A DNA stretch of 64,000 nucleotides from Ligula intestinalis (lineage: Eukaryota > Platyhelminthes > Cestoda > Diphyllobothriidea > Diphyllobothriidae). The position numbers were made by a program, and so were the translations under genes. The stretch spans positions 30,941,439-31,005,438 of the forward strand of contig JAYGXS010000005.1 of NCBI GenBank assembly GCA_036362985.1, read 5' to 3'. Under the pieces are notes generated by a model that was not told the DNA's origin, did not search any database, and saw only the letters and a list, made by a program, of their open reading frames with translations. This document shows positions 1 to 12,600 of the stretch, one piece after another (position 1 is the stretch's first letter; each line of letters starts with the position of its first letter).

Positions 1-1890
1 GGAGATCCGTAAGAAATACAGGCTGTGGAAGTTATTTCAACAGACGAAGGATCAAAACAAGCTCCAGGAGTTTAAACAACAACGCACTTTCTGCAAGAGA
101 ATCGTCAGAGAAACACAAGCCTCGTATGAACTACGACTCCTGGAAGAGGCGCCACAAAATCCCAAAGCCTTCTACGCCTACATCAGAAGTTCTACAAAGA
201 ACCGTGACCATCTCGCAACTCTAAAAGACAAAAACAACAAAACTGTGAGTAGTGGCCCTCAAAAAGCTGAATTTTTTTCAGAATTCTTCCTAGGTGTCTA
301 TACGACAAAGCCACCTCTCCAGCCACTCCCTTTGTCACAAGCTGGCAACAACTCGATTATAAACACTGTATTATTTACACCGCAGACAGTTTTGGCAGAG
401 TTAAAGAAGTTGGATCCGGCCAAGTCACCTGGACCGGATGAGATCCCAGGTGTACTTCTGCGCGAACTATCTGAGGAATTAGCGGAACCACTCAGTATAA
501 TCTTTCGAAAATTGCTCGAAGCTGGTCAACTACCTGAAACATGGAAGTTGGAAAATGTTGTACCCATCCAGAAGGGAGGATCACGACTCTATCCCATCAA
601 CTACCGACCAGTTAGTTTGACGTGCATACGTTGTAAACTGATGGAAAGGATAATCAAAAAATGATTTTATCGCTCGATACATTTCGCCGCCAAATCAGCT
701 CAGTCCAGCATGGTTTCTATGAGAAGAGATCTTGTCTTACAAGTCTTATCACAACGCTAAAACACTGGACAAAAGCCATGGATGAAGGACACCCAAGGCG
801 TTTGATCAAGTTCCACATCAGCGCTTATCCGAAAACTGACCAACTTTGGGATAACAGGTTATCTCCCGAACCGGATTAAAGACTTCCTTGGAGACCGTAG
901 TCAAAAGTTACTGCAGGTGGCTACTGTTCAGAGTGAGCACCTGTTAAAAGTGGAGTTCTAGAAGGGTCAGTTATTAGGCCGCTCCTTTTCATCATCTACG
1001 TTAATGATATCGCGCGAGAAATTAAATATGACATAGTACTCTTTGCTGATGATCTCAAACTGTGGAGGGAGATAAAAGTCAAAAGGGACTTCCAAATATT
1101 ACAAGAAGATATAGACCGACTGCACTCTTGGAGCAACAGTTGGTGTCTGAACTTCAACCCCAAAAAATGTGTGGAAATACACATTCTATCAGCAAGACGA
1201 CGCAGAACTGCACTCCCGCGACATTATATCTTGGGAGGCCCACTACTCGAAACCGTAAGTGTGCAAAGAGACCTAGGTGTTCTTATTAAAGACGATCTAA
1301 GTGTCAGCGCAAAGTGCTCCAAAGCTGCAGCAAGACCAATGTCGGTCATGGGTGCAATACGAAGGACGTTCGCTAACCTGAATACTGAGTATATGGAACG
1401 TTCGTGCGGCCGCATCTGGAATATGCGATACAGGCTTGGTGGTCCTGGCTTCAGAAAGACATGAGGATTCTCGAAGGTGTTCATCGCGTTCTACCAAGGC
1501 GGTCCCTGAACTTAAGCAGTCCACATATGAACAGCGGCTGACTGCTTTAAAGCTCTTTACCCTCCATTATAGACAAGACAGATGGGACCTTATGGCAACT
1601 TTTCAGTTACTAAGGGGAATTGGTCTGGATGTCAAGTGGGAGGATCTCTTTCAAATGGCCCCAAGAAGGAATCTCCGAAGACATGACTGCCAGTTGAAGA
1701 AGGATCTAAGCCGAACAAACCAACGTTAATCCTTCTTCTCTCAAAAGGTCATTCGACAGTGGAACTCCTTGCCCGAGTCTATTGTGCATTCACCCACTGT
1801 GAACGTCTTCAAGAGGCGTTTGGATAATCATCCGTTAAAACTCAACATCCCTGATATAACACTACAAACAAACATACTACTTGTTTGATT
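1..1890 (+). mobile_element. Degenerate non-LTR retrotransposon (CR1/Jockey-group LINE), 5' end outside window
   Basis: Conceptual translation gives, in order, the linker before the reverse transcriptase (open from base 2), the RT fingers with SPGPDEIP near 430 and NYRPVSL near 600, a QHGF..RSCLTSL box near 715, an AFDQVPH box near 805, and the catalytic FADD box at 1042-1053. The C-terminal LGVLI, RPHLEYAIQAW and FFSQKVIRQWNSLPESI boxes run to about 1830. These boxes are typical of CR1/Jockey-group elements. The frame changes repeatedly (near 660, 820, 960, 1400 and 1500, plus a TGA at 662 and a TAG at 958), so this is a dead copy. The second catalytic position has F where Y is usual, which several LINE families tolerate. 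The endonuclease domain would lie upstream of base 1. The 3' end is placed just after the last recognisable codons; no clear tail was seen. Confidence 0.9.
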
Positions 1891-4800
1891 TCAATAGCGT
1901 TTTTATTTACACTAGAAGATCACAAGAGACTGGATATACAGGGAACACTTGTACGCTGCCATTTCGCAAACGCAACACCTTTTCAACAATTCATATTTCC
2001 AAATTATTTCTATGGACTTTTGCACAACAAAAGCGATCTGTTACAATGTTTGCATATTTCATAAAAACTTATGCATTCCTGTACCATTTCGATGGAGTTT
2101 TTAAGGGCTTCGGTCATTTATTCCAAATGAACTCACTGATACTAACCGAATGCTAAGGATACTGTTGTGCTAGCATAAACCGTGATGCTTGCGGTGTCGC
2201 GAATAAAGCACTTTCTACCTTGGGCTGTTTATTCATAGGTGCAGAAAAGAACAAAGAGTTTTCCAACCACCTTCTTGACACGCTCCAGGCTTCATGCCTC
2301 TCCAGCTGGAAGAAGTAGACGGTTTAATATAACTCAGGGTGAAATTACTGACGATGATCAATGATAGTCGTATACTGTGATCAGTACAAAGGAAGCGTCT
2401 AGGGCCGCAGCGCGATATCTTTAACTTTGCTAAGGTCAACGTAACCAACAAACACTGATTACTGCTGATTACGAAGGGAAGTGACAAGGTCAAAAAATTA
2501 AGAGATTGTGTCTTGTACGAAGCTGAAATCTCAAACAAATATAAGGGCTGTTCCAGTGATCTCATCTTTGTCTTCATTGTAACCTCGATAATTATTTACA
2601 TCCGAGCGAGATCGAGATCGAAGACGGGAAAGAAACTGTCTAAAACAAACCAAAAATAAATGGTTGGACAATCTAGGAAGCTCGTCACTTTCTTGCTCAA
2701 GGAGATTTGAATACCATCAGTTAACGAAGGGTGCGCCTTTTTCAGGCGAATTTTATGGTTACAAATTAATTCTAGGGAGACATCAATAGTTTCGATAACA
2801 TTTACCGTGTACGACTGAAAACATGAACCCGGTCCAGATACCGTTGTAAGGTGGTATATAAAGGATGTACTGAACAACTCAGCCTTGGTTGTGTCTTCGA
2901 GAACAAAGGTTTTATCCTACTTGAGTAATGGAGGAAATTCGTGACCCTCTTTAAAGAAGGACCGACGACGGAACGTTTGAGCGACCGATTTTGCAGAGTT
3001 TAGTTCGCTGAGTGCGAATGATTCTCTCTGTCGGTCATGTGTAACACAAATCTAACAAGCTAATTCGAAAATAAATAAATAAATTTTATATTTTAGGCGA
3101 TCTTCAGAGGTACAGATAAGGAACTAGTAGATTGATATTTAAACTGCCTCTTCAATTACTTTAGTCTTGGCAAAATTAATTGAGGAACGGTAGATTCCGA
3201 AACGTAGAACCAAGAAAGCTTGGTTGGCACGAATTGCAGAATGCCAACTGAAACAACCGACAAGAAGTCCCATAGATTTGCTGTGTTGTTTGTGGAGAAG
3301 AAAGTGTACCAATTCAGTTAGTCAATATAGCTGTTAGGTATGTTAATATCTGCGAGGTCAAAAGCATGGCAGATGCGGACTGTGCTAGACTTTATCGAAG
3401 AGACAAGGGAAAAGCAACAATGAAAAAATGTATGGCCATCTTGGAATAAGCCCTTTCTAAAGTCAACGATGAGCGCAGCAATACCATTTGTAAAATTAAG
3501 ATCTAAAACATTAGTGTCTCCATTGGGGAGCGAAAAAAACTAAGACGAGTTTGTTAAATTAGTAATGTCTAGGTACGGATGAAAGCTAAGTGGACAGAAG
3601 CTTGAAAGCGAGTCAATTTTTCGAAAAATAAAATCTCTAGCGAAAACGGACGCAGTACCCAATTTGAGGATTTCGCAAAGTTTTGCATCGTTCGGTTTCG
3701 GTCTTTCCAGGATATTCCTAGCGTATAATGTGCGACTCATTTCGACTACGTCCACTGCTGCCGCTATGTAGGTGTTCATCTCGGTTGCTCGGCTCAGGGC
3801 GTGGGTGTGGGCGGCTGTTATGAGAGCTTGACGTACCCCGGGCGGCTTGAGTGTGGGCATGACTCGGCTGGTCTCTCCTTTCTGTCGACTGCCATGAATG
3901 CATACGGACTCTCGCCTCTGTAGCATGGAAATTTTAGCATTACCTCCGAGGGAGTTATCAAGCAAGCTTCTTAAATCAATGTAACAATTAACTGACGAGT
4001 GGATGAAACGCAATCGTATATTGCCTATCACACATTTTCCATATCTGGTGATTATCTGTTTCTGAAAAGTTGTGGCTCGGCATCCAGAGTCCTGCTTGCT
4101 TAACGCTTGCATTCGTCCAGTTTCAAGGTCCCAAATTTAGTCACTCTCTTCTTCTTGATAGAAGTCGACTTCGCCTTGTCAAGGAGGAGAATTACTAGCA
4201 TTGCTCAGTTTGCTCAAACGCCACAATAATGCAGAGAAATTTGAAAAGAGGGAAATGTCGTCATTAAACACAAATAAATTTATCTATTTTTCATGACAAA
4301 CAAGTCGCATTCAATGTCTCCTGCAGCCTTACCGTCTCAATAACTAGTTCAGTTTGTAGGAAAGTCGACTCCAGTTGATCTTGGGGTACCCCAGCACAAT
4401 AATGCGTGCTTTATGTCCACACCTCTATATCTTAGCTGCTAAACCAAACATGCCAAAATTCTCGTCTAGGGTTGGTGTTCTTGGTTTAATTAACACCTCA
4501 CTGGTCATATTCCTAGCGGATTCCTCGTAAAATTGTTCCTAATGTAATTGTTAACTCAGCCTGTTCTTCGTGTCACCTCGAAGTGAATACGTTGCAGTTT
4601 CCTTGCCATGGATTTCCTGGACAGCCTCAGCTTGCTATCGGTGGTGCGCAGGTTTCTTGTTTATCATTTCCCCCCCCCCATATCTTTCACCCATTTATTC
4701 ACATCGAGCGCTTTCTCTGCCACAAAAGCTTTGCTAGAACAACGAGGAAGTCTCCGTTTCCTATAATCCGTGGCCCGAAAACCAATGTATGACTTAGCTG

Positions 4801-6696
4801 CTTCGCCTCAGAAACTAAAAAAAGTGCTGTCTGAAGCTTCTTCGCGCATGCTGTGGCTGACTTATATTTCGAATATTTTTTAATTGCCGAAGCTAGGTGG
4901 TTCCAATATTCCGCACCTATAAAGTTCCAGGAATCACTTGGGGCCGTAAGGGTACAATAAGATGACCGTCACTCGCAAATTGTTTTTTGAACGCCTTGTA
5001 GCTATTGCAGCTCTCAGCTAGTACCTATATTTTGATAAGGGTAAAACCTTTTGTCCAGTGCACTTCATACGACTTGGAGCGCTGTTCATAGTTCGGAATG
5101 GGCATCGCAAGGTTACTCTATAATAGTTGATTGTTCAAGATCCACATTTTTATGTAAATTTTGTGCCTAACAGAACAAGGTCTTTTCCGACACATTTAAC
5201 TAAATATCCTGTAAGTTCCGAAGTTATTGGCTGCGGAAACTCTTAGCAGTGAAGGCATACTCGAAATATGTCAGCAAAAAATACAAGCGAGAAGCCAAAG
5301 AAGTGGAAGGACAGAGGAATCCAAAATGGTGGCCCACCGTGTCGTATATTTTACTGAGTATTTCACTAGAGTGCTGAACTGCATTGGGATTAGCGTTGAT
5401 CATGGACCAGAAACTAAAATCCGCTGGTAATGCATGCTTTAGTATAATTTCATTCTTATTTATTAGAAATATGATGTCGTGTATTAGATTGTATGCAAAA
5501 ACCATGAGCCAATTATTTTGATAAAATCGGCAATGAAGTCTATACGAAGTTTTACATGCAGGAGCTTGCATTGACACAGAAAGATAAACCTTTCTTTTAA
5601 GGCATCTGGCTGGCCCCACCGGAACACAGCCCTTACTTCGAAATTATGAGAATATTGGATATTTCCAAGGGTCGAAGGAAATATTGCGGTCGATCGTGGG
5701 CTCCATCAATTAGTATATCAGCCAGCCAGGCCTTCATCAAGCACTACGTAATCAAGTATGTGACACAGTTTTAGGCCATTATCGGGATAAGTTGCTTGAA
5801 CATGAAACCTGTTGAATAATCCCTATACCCCTGGACGATTAGCCAGTGGAAAACTTCCAAATATCTAATGACTTAACCGCTGCTACCAGAGATCACCTCT
5901 ACGTCTACTTCTATTCAATTGCCTGGGTCTTATGTATCTTTATCGTTTGACAAAATATTACGTAAGAAATGCACTCGGCTGAGGCATGCACTGTAAAGAA
6001 TATCGATAAAGATGCCAATTAAAAAATTTCTCAAGCTCCAGTGGAAACCATTACAGCCAATACTGAGTGAATAATTATAATTCATTTCTTCAGTATAGTT
6101 CAGTATATATGCAAGATAGACAGAGCCTGTGAAAACCCTATTTACAGATAGATGCTGTCAGATCATGCATGCAGTTAAAAGCCATAGATACATTATATAA
6201 ACAGTTGTTGTCTTTTTAATGTATGACGGGTAAGTAAAGTTATACAAAGCCTCCTTATAAATGCGTTGACGCTTTCAGCAAGCACAACTGAGGAAGGAAG
6301 TTTATTTCAGTCTTCAATGACTGGCCCGCAGTTCGAGTTTGGCATGGTGTTTCTTCAGTTCATCCGGATCACCGCGTGGATATATCGTTTGTGCGAATTC
6401 AAAGAAGTCAGCCATCTGAAGAGCACAGTATACTCCCCTAAGGAGTATAAGCATCCTGATCATACCTCTTCTGTATTGCCTATAATAGAGAGGAAGTGCG
6501 CAGGAAGTATATTGGCTTAAAATTGGACACTTAAAGAAAACTTTACTAACCAGCACTGAAAATAAGATGTTCCTCAGTTACAGTCTTTGTAACTAATTTG
6601 GTGGAACCTCATGGAGCTGTACTTACCTGTAATATTGTTTTACTTCTCCAACACTTGGGTCATCATGCATTTTGAGTCGGTTAATTACATGGTGTC
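1891..6696. other. Intergenic region upstream of B9D1, no supported gene
   Basis: AT-rich DNA in which the longest open frames (up to 190 codons, minus strand, 3540-4112) have no recognisable motifs, no consistent splice context and no bias away from stops in the other frames. A short GC-richer patch at 3780-3910 may be a repeat fragment. Nothing here could be assigned. Confidence 0.4.
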
Positions 6697-9600
6697 ATGA
6701 CAACTGAGGAGCTAAAAGCCGAATATTTTCTTGTCAATGTTACTGGCCAACTTGAAAAAGCGTTGGTTTGTGATTTTTATTCGTTATTTTTAAGTTTCCA
6801 GCCTTTGATAACATATGGTGCAAATACTGCTTTTCTTACGGGCGTGACTGGACTATCGTGGCTGTATGCACTCCGTTTGACAATTATATAGATATATAAA
6901 TAAAGGGCATTGATGAAGGCATAACGCAAACGTCCGTGAAAAGTTCCTCTGATGAACATGACCTTATTCTGAACTTTCCAATCGAAATATCTTGGAGATC
7001 AACTAACCCTTCTGGATGTAATAAACATACGTTTTTATAATATTGTCGTCAGGGCCACAGATAGCCGTACATGCATACGGCGTCGATGCACTCGGAAAAG
7101 ATGTTGTCCGAGGTTACGGAGCGGTTCATGTGCCAATGCAGCCAGGGAGGTACGTTCAACATTTACATCACATTTTAACTAAGACATGCATGCTGTGTAA
7201 TCATAACTGCGTCGCGTGCAACGTAGAAACGTTTAAATTTAAAGATTGTTCAAAGTACTGATTAATCAGAGTGTGGATCGGAAATGGTAAATACGCTTAA
7301 GCACACGAAGATTCCAATGGCAGCAGTGCACTACTTTTATATGGTACGGCTGTGATAATACCTGATCTAGCTGACCCAAATGGCAAAGGCCACCTGTTTG
7401 AGAGCAGCAACAATAAGCTCATGAGGTAGACGACATGCATTTGTCCGTGTCTTCTTAGTATTTCCTCCTGGATGGCCAGTGAAATCCTCGTGGTATTGCA
7501 GCGAATATGTAATTGCTCCCTTGGGATTGCGTCGGTATACCTCGCTCGGAGGAGTAGGTTCAATAATTCCCATGTTCCTTATGCACAGGCCAGTATTTGT
7601 TACCGTCGATAAAGACCGAATGGATAAATGGTACCTGCGAACCTTCGTGGTAATGGGGTTGTCACGTCGGATCTATTGACACTTCCTAAATCTTGAGAAA
7701 CCCATCTATTAACATGGATTTTGAATGTCATCCCTTGGTAGCAGCCACCTCACAAGTTATTTGAAACTGTCTTTTTTCAAGTGGACATTAATTCATACCG
7801 AGACGTGCCTTCGATTAGTCAGGGAAGCAACTCGGCGTTAATGGATAAACCAAAGGATTTTGAATCAATAAATTCACATCTAAAACCGTAGAATTGAGGT
7901 TATGAACAAGGATATCTTCAGTGTAGTCGAGATCCGTCAGGCAGTGTCCGAGTTTAAACTTAGCATCGTAAGCCTTGCATAGAATCTTTCTCAGGATAAA
8001 GTAAATAGCAAAACTTATCAGCATTTATGGCAAGATACAACCTTTTTTGAACGATAAATGCATATTAAACGGTTGGGACAGATTTTTATGCACCAGAACT
8101 CACACAATAGTGTAGTGGTAGTAGGTTTTGATCATGGAAATGATATTGACCGCCATAGTATCTAATTCGATCACCTATCACATCACTCATGGAGAAGTCA
8201 AGAAACTGGAAGACTATTGATTGTTTATTCAGTTTTGATAGTACTTAAGAATGTTTTAAGGACTTGCCTTGTCTTAAAATCACGTACAGCTTCAAATGGC
8301 CTGAAAGAGGCCAAAGCAAAGACCTTCGAAACAACGACGATAAGGTTTATACGGCCCTATTTCTTGCACCATATCTTATTCCGCTTGTTTAATACAAATA
8401 TAAAGAGACCCACACCACAGTAATCAAAAACGAACTCATTCCTCCATGCATGTTTACATTTCTCATGAAGCTAGGATATCAAATTTGAGACTAGGCTCAT
8501 AGATCTTTGGTGGACGTGCCGTCCTATCCGGTGCTTTTCTTTTGTTCTCAGAATACTCCTGCGTGACGTTCCGTAAGTTGGACAGGGAGTGCGTTGTGGA
8601 AAGCCCATCGAAATTGAGGTTTAAGAATTGCTTACACCTTTTTCAGTCTTGGTTAGATAGCCAAAATTCATTCGTATTTTACGTTGCGAACAGAGTCACT
8701 CACTGCCGAAGGCTTACCAGTAACCTGCCAGATAATTTGGCAGAATTTTTCAAAAAGTGCCTGCAACATTTGGCACCTATTTCATTAGGGTTATCAGTTC
8801 AGACTAATATTTATTCTGGTCATCGCTCATCACCTCTGATATCATTTTCCGATGCTCTCTGAAGGAATTATTATTAAAGGATTTAGTTAGAGTCCTTTGA
8901 GTAGACAACAGCAAGGTTTTTCGCTGCTATGGTTACCGCGGTGCCGCTGAATGCATCCGCACCTTTTAGTCTCCCGATAGACTAAAAATTTCCATTAAAA
9001 CCACCAAATACTACCTCCTTGAGTCGGCTAGTGAGAAAAGTTGACAAAATTTTGCGACATACAGGCATCTTGCATTAGGTGAGAATTTAGATTAGAGGTA
9101 ACTTTCATGTGTATGCAAACAGGACCGTTGTCAGATTCATGAGTCGTGCTAATTTCGGCAGCGCGCATTGATCTGCTTGAGTGAAATTAAATGTGGGACC
9201 TTGAATTTACTAAAGTTAAGTCAGTCTGACTGGCTCTATAACCATCGTCTGCATAGCAAGTCTCCAAATGTTTTTGATGCACGTACGTGATATTGACAAA
9301 CAGTCAGTTCTGATTAGCAGCGCTGCAAGAGTTCTTATCGTTGTTGGATCAAGAGCGAAGTCCACAATGACCAATACTGGAAGTTTTTCAGGGGTCACCA
9401 GGTCCAGTCCGACCATTTCAGTTCCCGCAATAATCAGCAGAGCACGGCAACGGATTATGACAGCTTACATTTGTAGTTGATAGTAGAAAACTCTAAGTAA
9501 GGACCTTTGTTGGCTGCTGCTGGTATAAGGAGATGACGGGGATGTTCGTTAAGTGAATCTCCAGACGCACATTGGCCATCCTGTCCTTAATTGGTTTCAA

Positions 9601-12600
9601 TGTATGTATTAAATGAGATGTTCTTTGCAAGAGAGCGATTGCCACATCATATCTGTCAAATTAATTGCGTGGACCGCTGCAGTATACCGGGAGATGTGAG
9701 TTTACTCTTAAATTGACTCGGGAATTCAGACTTAAGATAAGCAACATATATCCCTACCGTACTTGTTAAGGCGTACTTTATCAGATATTGGGTAAATGGG
9801 TGCAGTAGTGCTTGCAAATTCCAGTTTGTTTGTGATTGAGTTGTGCAGTTTGCATATTATTCACTCGTACCATTGGAGTATGATTACGGGGCACGTTATT
9901 TCCACAGACGCGGAAACGTTGTTATTTAGACTTAATTGTATAATATTCCCAAAAGGTTGAGCAGAAAAAATTTAAAATCTTTCATCTTGTTCTTTTAGTT
10001 GCTTTTATGTCTCTTCTCCTGAAGAAGGCTTCTTTAAGGAGGTTAATTTTTAAAAATATAACTTCTATCTACGTTGTGTTTGGATAAGATTGTGTCTCAG
10101 AATATATTACCTTCAACCCATACAGCACATAACAAAATTACCAAAATGGTCGAGTACGGGTGCCGTGAATAAAAAACTGAGTGATGAACTTACATAGCGG
10201 AGATGCATACACTATCCATCTCTTAAACATTTTTAGATTTTTGTCCAGATAAAGGCAAATTCATGCCTCAGGTCTATAGTAAATAATTATCTTAGCAGAA
10301 AACTTACGCATTCTTCTTTTAAGCATACTGGCTCCAATGCCAAGATCATAAATTCTGCTTGATTCAAACAAAGCCGAGAAGCGCTGGCTGATATGACGTA
10401 TAATGCAGGAAAACTGATTTCAAGTTACCGATTTGGATTATTAAACATGAAGCTTGTCCCTCTAAACTACATCACAAAACGATTTCTTCAGGCCACTATC
10501 AATTGTTCGCTCACATGTAACCCGCCAACCACTTTTAATCTTAATAATAAAAATACTCGCATTATTTCTATTCTAAGCCCCAGAGTTTTTAATTTTGGCA
10601 ACTTTTAGGCATCGTCGAAGAATTGCTATGTTTACTCCAGAGTCCTCCTCTCAACTTATGGCGTTGAATGCGTGGTTCACTGGCAAACGTCCGGAGTTTG
10701 TTAGTCCAAAAGTCGTTACGACTGGCGAGGGGCGCGAAGGTAAGCATACACTTTATACGGTTATAAATAAATAAATACCAGGGCAATGTTTATTGTTAAT
10801 TCAACATTATTTAAAGTTTCCGCCTGACATTGCTAGCTTAGCCGTTAAAAACAGCTTGCAGCAGAAAGAAAATGGAAGCCTTCCTTTAAAACTTGAAACG
10901 CAAATGTTTTAAAACCTGACCTGACCCGACCTTAAAGGCAAATGCTTTTATTGATTAAACCGAAACGCTCCACTTATTTGTTTTTAAAGTCAAGAAGTTT
11001 GGCAGCAAGAAATTATGCTCATTCAAGGCAGCTAAAAATAATTAATAAACGTGCGAGGACAGGAGACTACTGTTTAAGTTGGCACTGATTTGAATTACTT
11101 ACGAACTGCCTGACAGCAAAACTCATTTGTAATTTGTAAAGGAGGACACCTAGTAAACTGTACTTCATGTAAAATGCAAAGTTTATAAATGAAGACTTGC
11201 ACTCTTCCGAGAGGTTGCGAGGCAACGCTTAGCGAATGTTCTTTTTATGAGTAGTTAATAACCGGCACAAGCGGGTAGGCGCGTTTGAAAGGAAGGAAAC
11301 TGGAACAGTCGTGTTGGCAAACGATCGTTTTCGGTCATTCATCGTCAGGCCAGTACATGACATGGGGAATAAAATTGATCATTTAATTACAGCGATTATA
11401 TAATAGTCAACTTTAAAGAAGGGGGAGGGGGAGGAAAAGGGTGAGGGTAATTAAGCAGCTGAGTTTTCCCTCGTCTCCTGAACGCGGGCGCCTGCACGGG
11501 TAGGACGCTAGTTGCCATGCCCAGATGAGACAGGGGGGATGTTCTCGCGGTCCGCGGATTGAGTTCTGTATGTCAGCCGCACAGCTTGCGCTTGACTATT
11601 CTCCGTAGCTTCGTCTTCTTTGGCTTAAGTAGGTGTTGGATTTCCGCGCGCAGTCGGCCAAGGGAGGCCGATGGCTTGAACCAGCGCCTTTTGACAGCAT
11701 AGAATGGGTTTTGCTAGCCGGATTGCCACTGCTTCTGCTGTGGCTAACACCCGTTCGCGCAAGCCTTTGGAGAAGTGCGTTGGCGTGCGGTATATGACCC
11801 GAAAGGCTTCACTCGCGTCCACTTGGTGGTTTGTATCAATTAGGTGGTTGAGGATGGAGCTTGAGGTCGGTCTATTCTCCCCTCTGCTGAGCCAAGCTGG
11901 TATGTGCTCGCGCATTATCTTCTCCAGACGTCGCGTTGTTCGGCCAATATAGCCCGCTCCACAGGAACAGGTGAACGAATAGATGCACATAGATGTGGCC
12001 TGAAACGGTAGTCTGTCTTTACCTCCCATTCGTAGAAGGGGAGAGTTAGTGAAGAGAACCCGCACGTTTGCAGCCGGGAAGGCATTCATAACCGCTGTCC
12101 TCAGGCGCCTTCTTACTAGTTCACTCGTTGCGTCTCCAATAAACGGCAGTCTTATAAACAGATCTTTCTTTTCCGCCGTTGCAATTGCGACCTTTGGGGC
12201 ACGTTCCATGATGTTCTGAAGGATGAACCGTTCTGAATAACCGTCTTCATGGCGTGTGTCGTTTAGTTGCTGCAATTCTACTTCCACTATTTCAGGAGAG
12301 CAGATACGGCGTATTCTGGCTGCCATTCTCTGGACTAAGTTCCGTTTGACGTTAAGGGGGGCGAAGCTGTGAAATTTAACGTATTGCCCAGTCCAGGTTT
12401 TCTTTCTAAATAGTCGGCGTTGTATCGAGCCATCTTCTTGTCTGTGTAAGAGGACGTCTAGGAAAGCGAGTTCCTCGTTCGCCTCTGTTTCCACTGTAAA
12501 TGTAAGTGCTGTGTGGGCGGTATTAAATTTTTGGACTAGACCATCGATATCAGCGGTCTTCTTTGTCAGGCAAAAGATGTCGTCCACATATCGACCATAG

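Noticed and set aside
3540..4112. 190-codon minus-strand open frame
   Set aside because: No motif, no splice context, another frame of the same strand is open across part of it, and composition looks like a repeat fragment.
7367..7573. H-x3-GH-x-G pattern resembling an integrase zinc finger (minus strand)
   Set aside because: The rest of the integrase signature (CxxC, downstream catalytic residues) is absent and the match is short.
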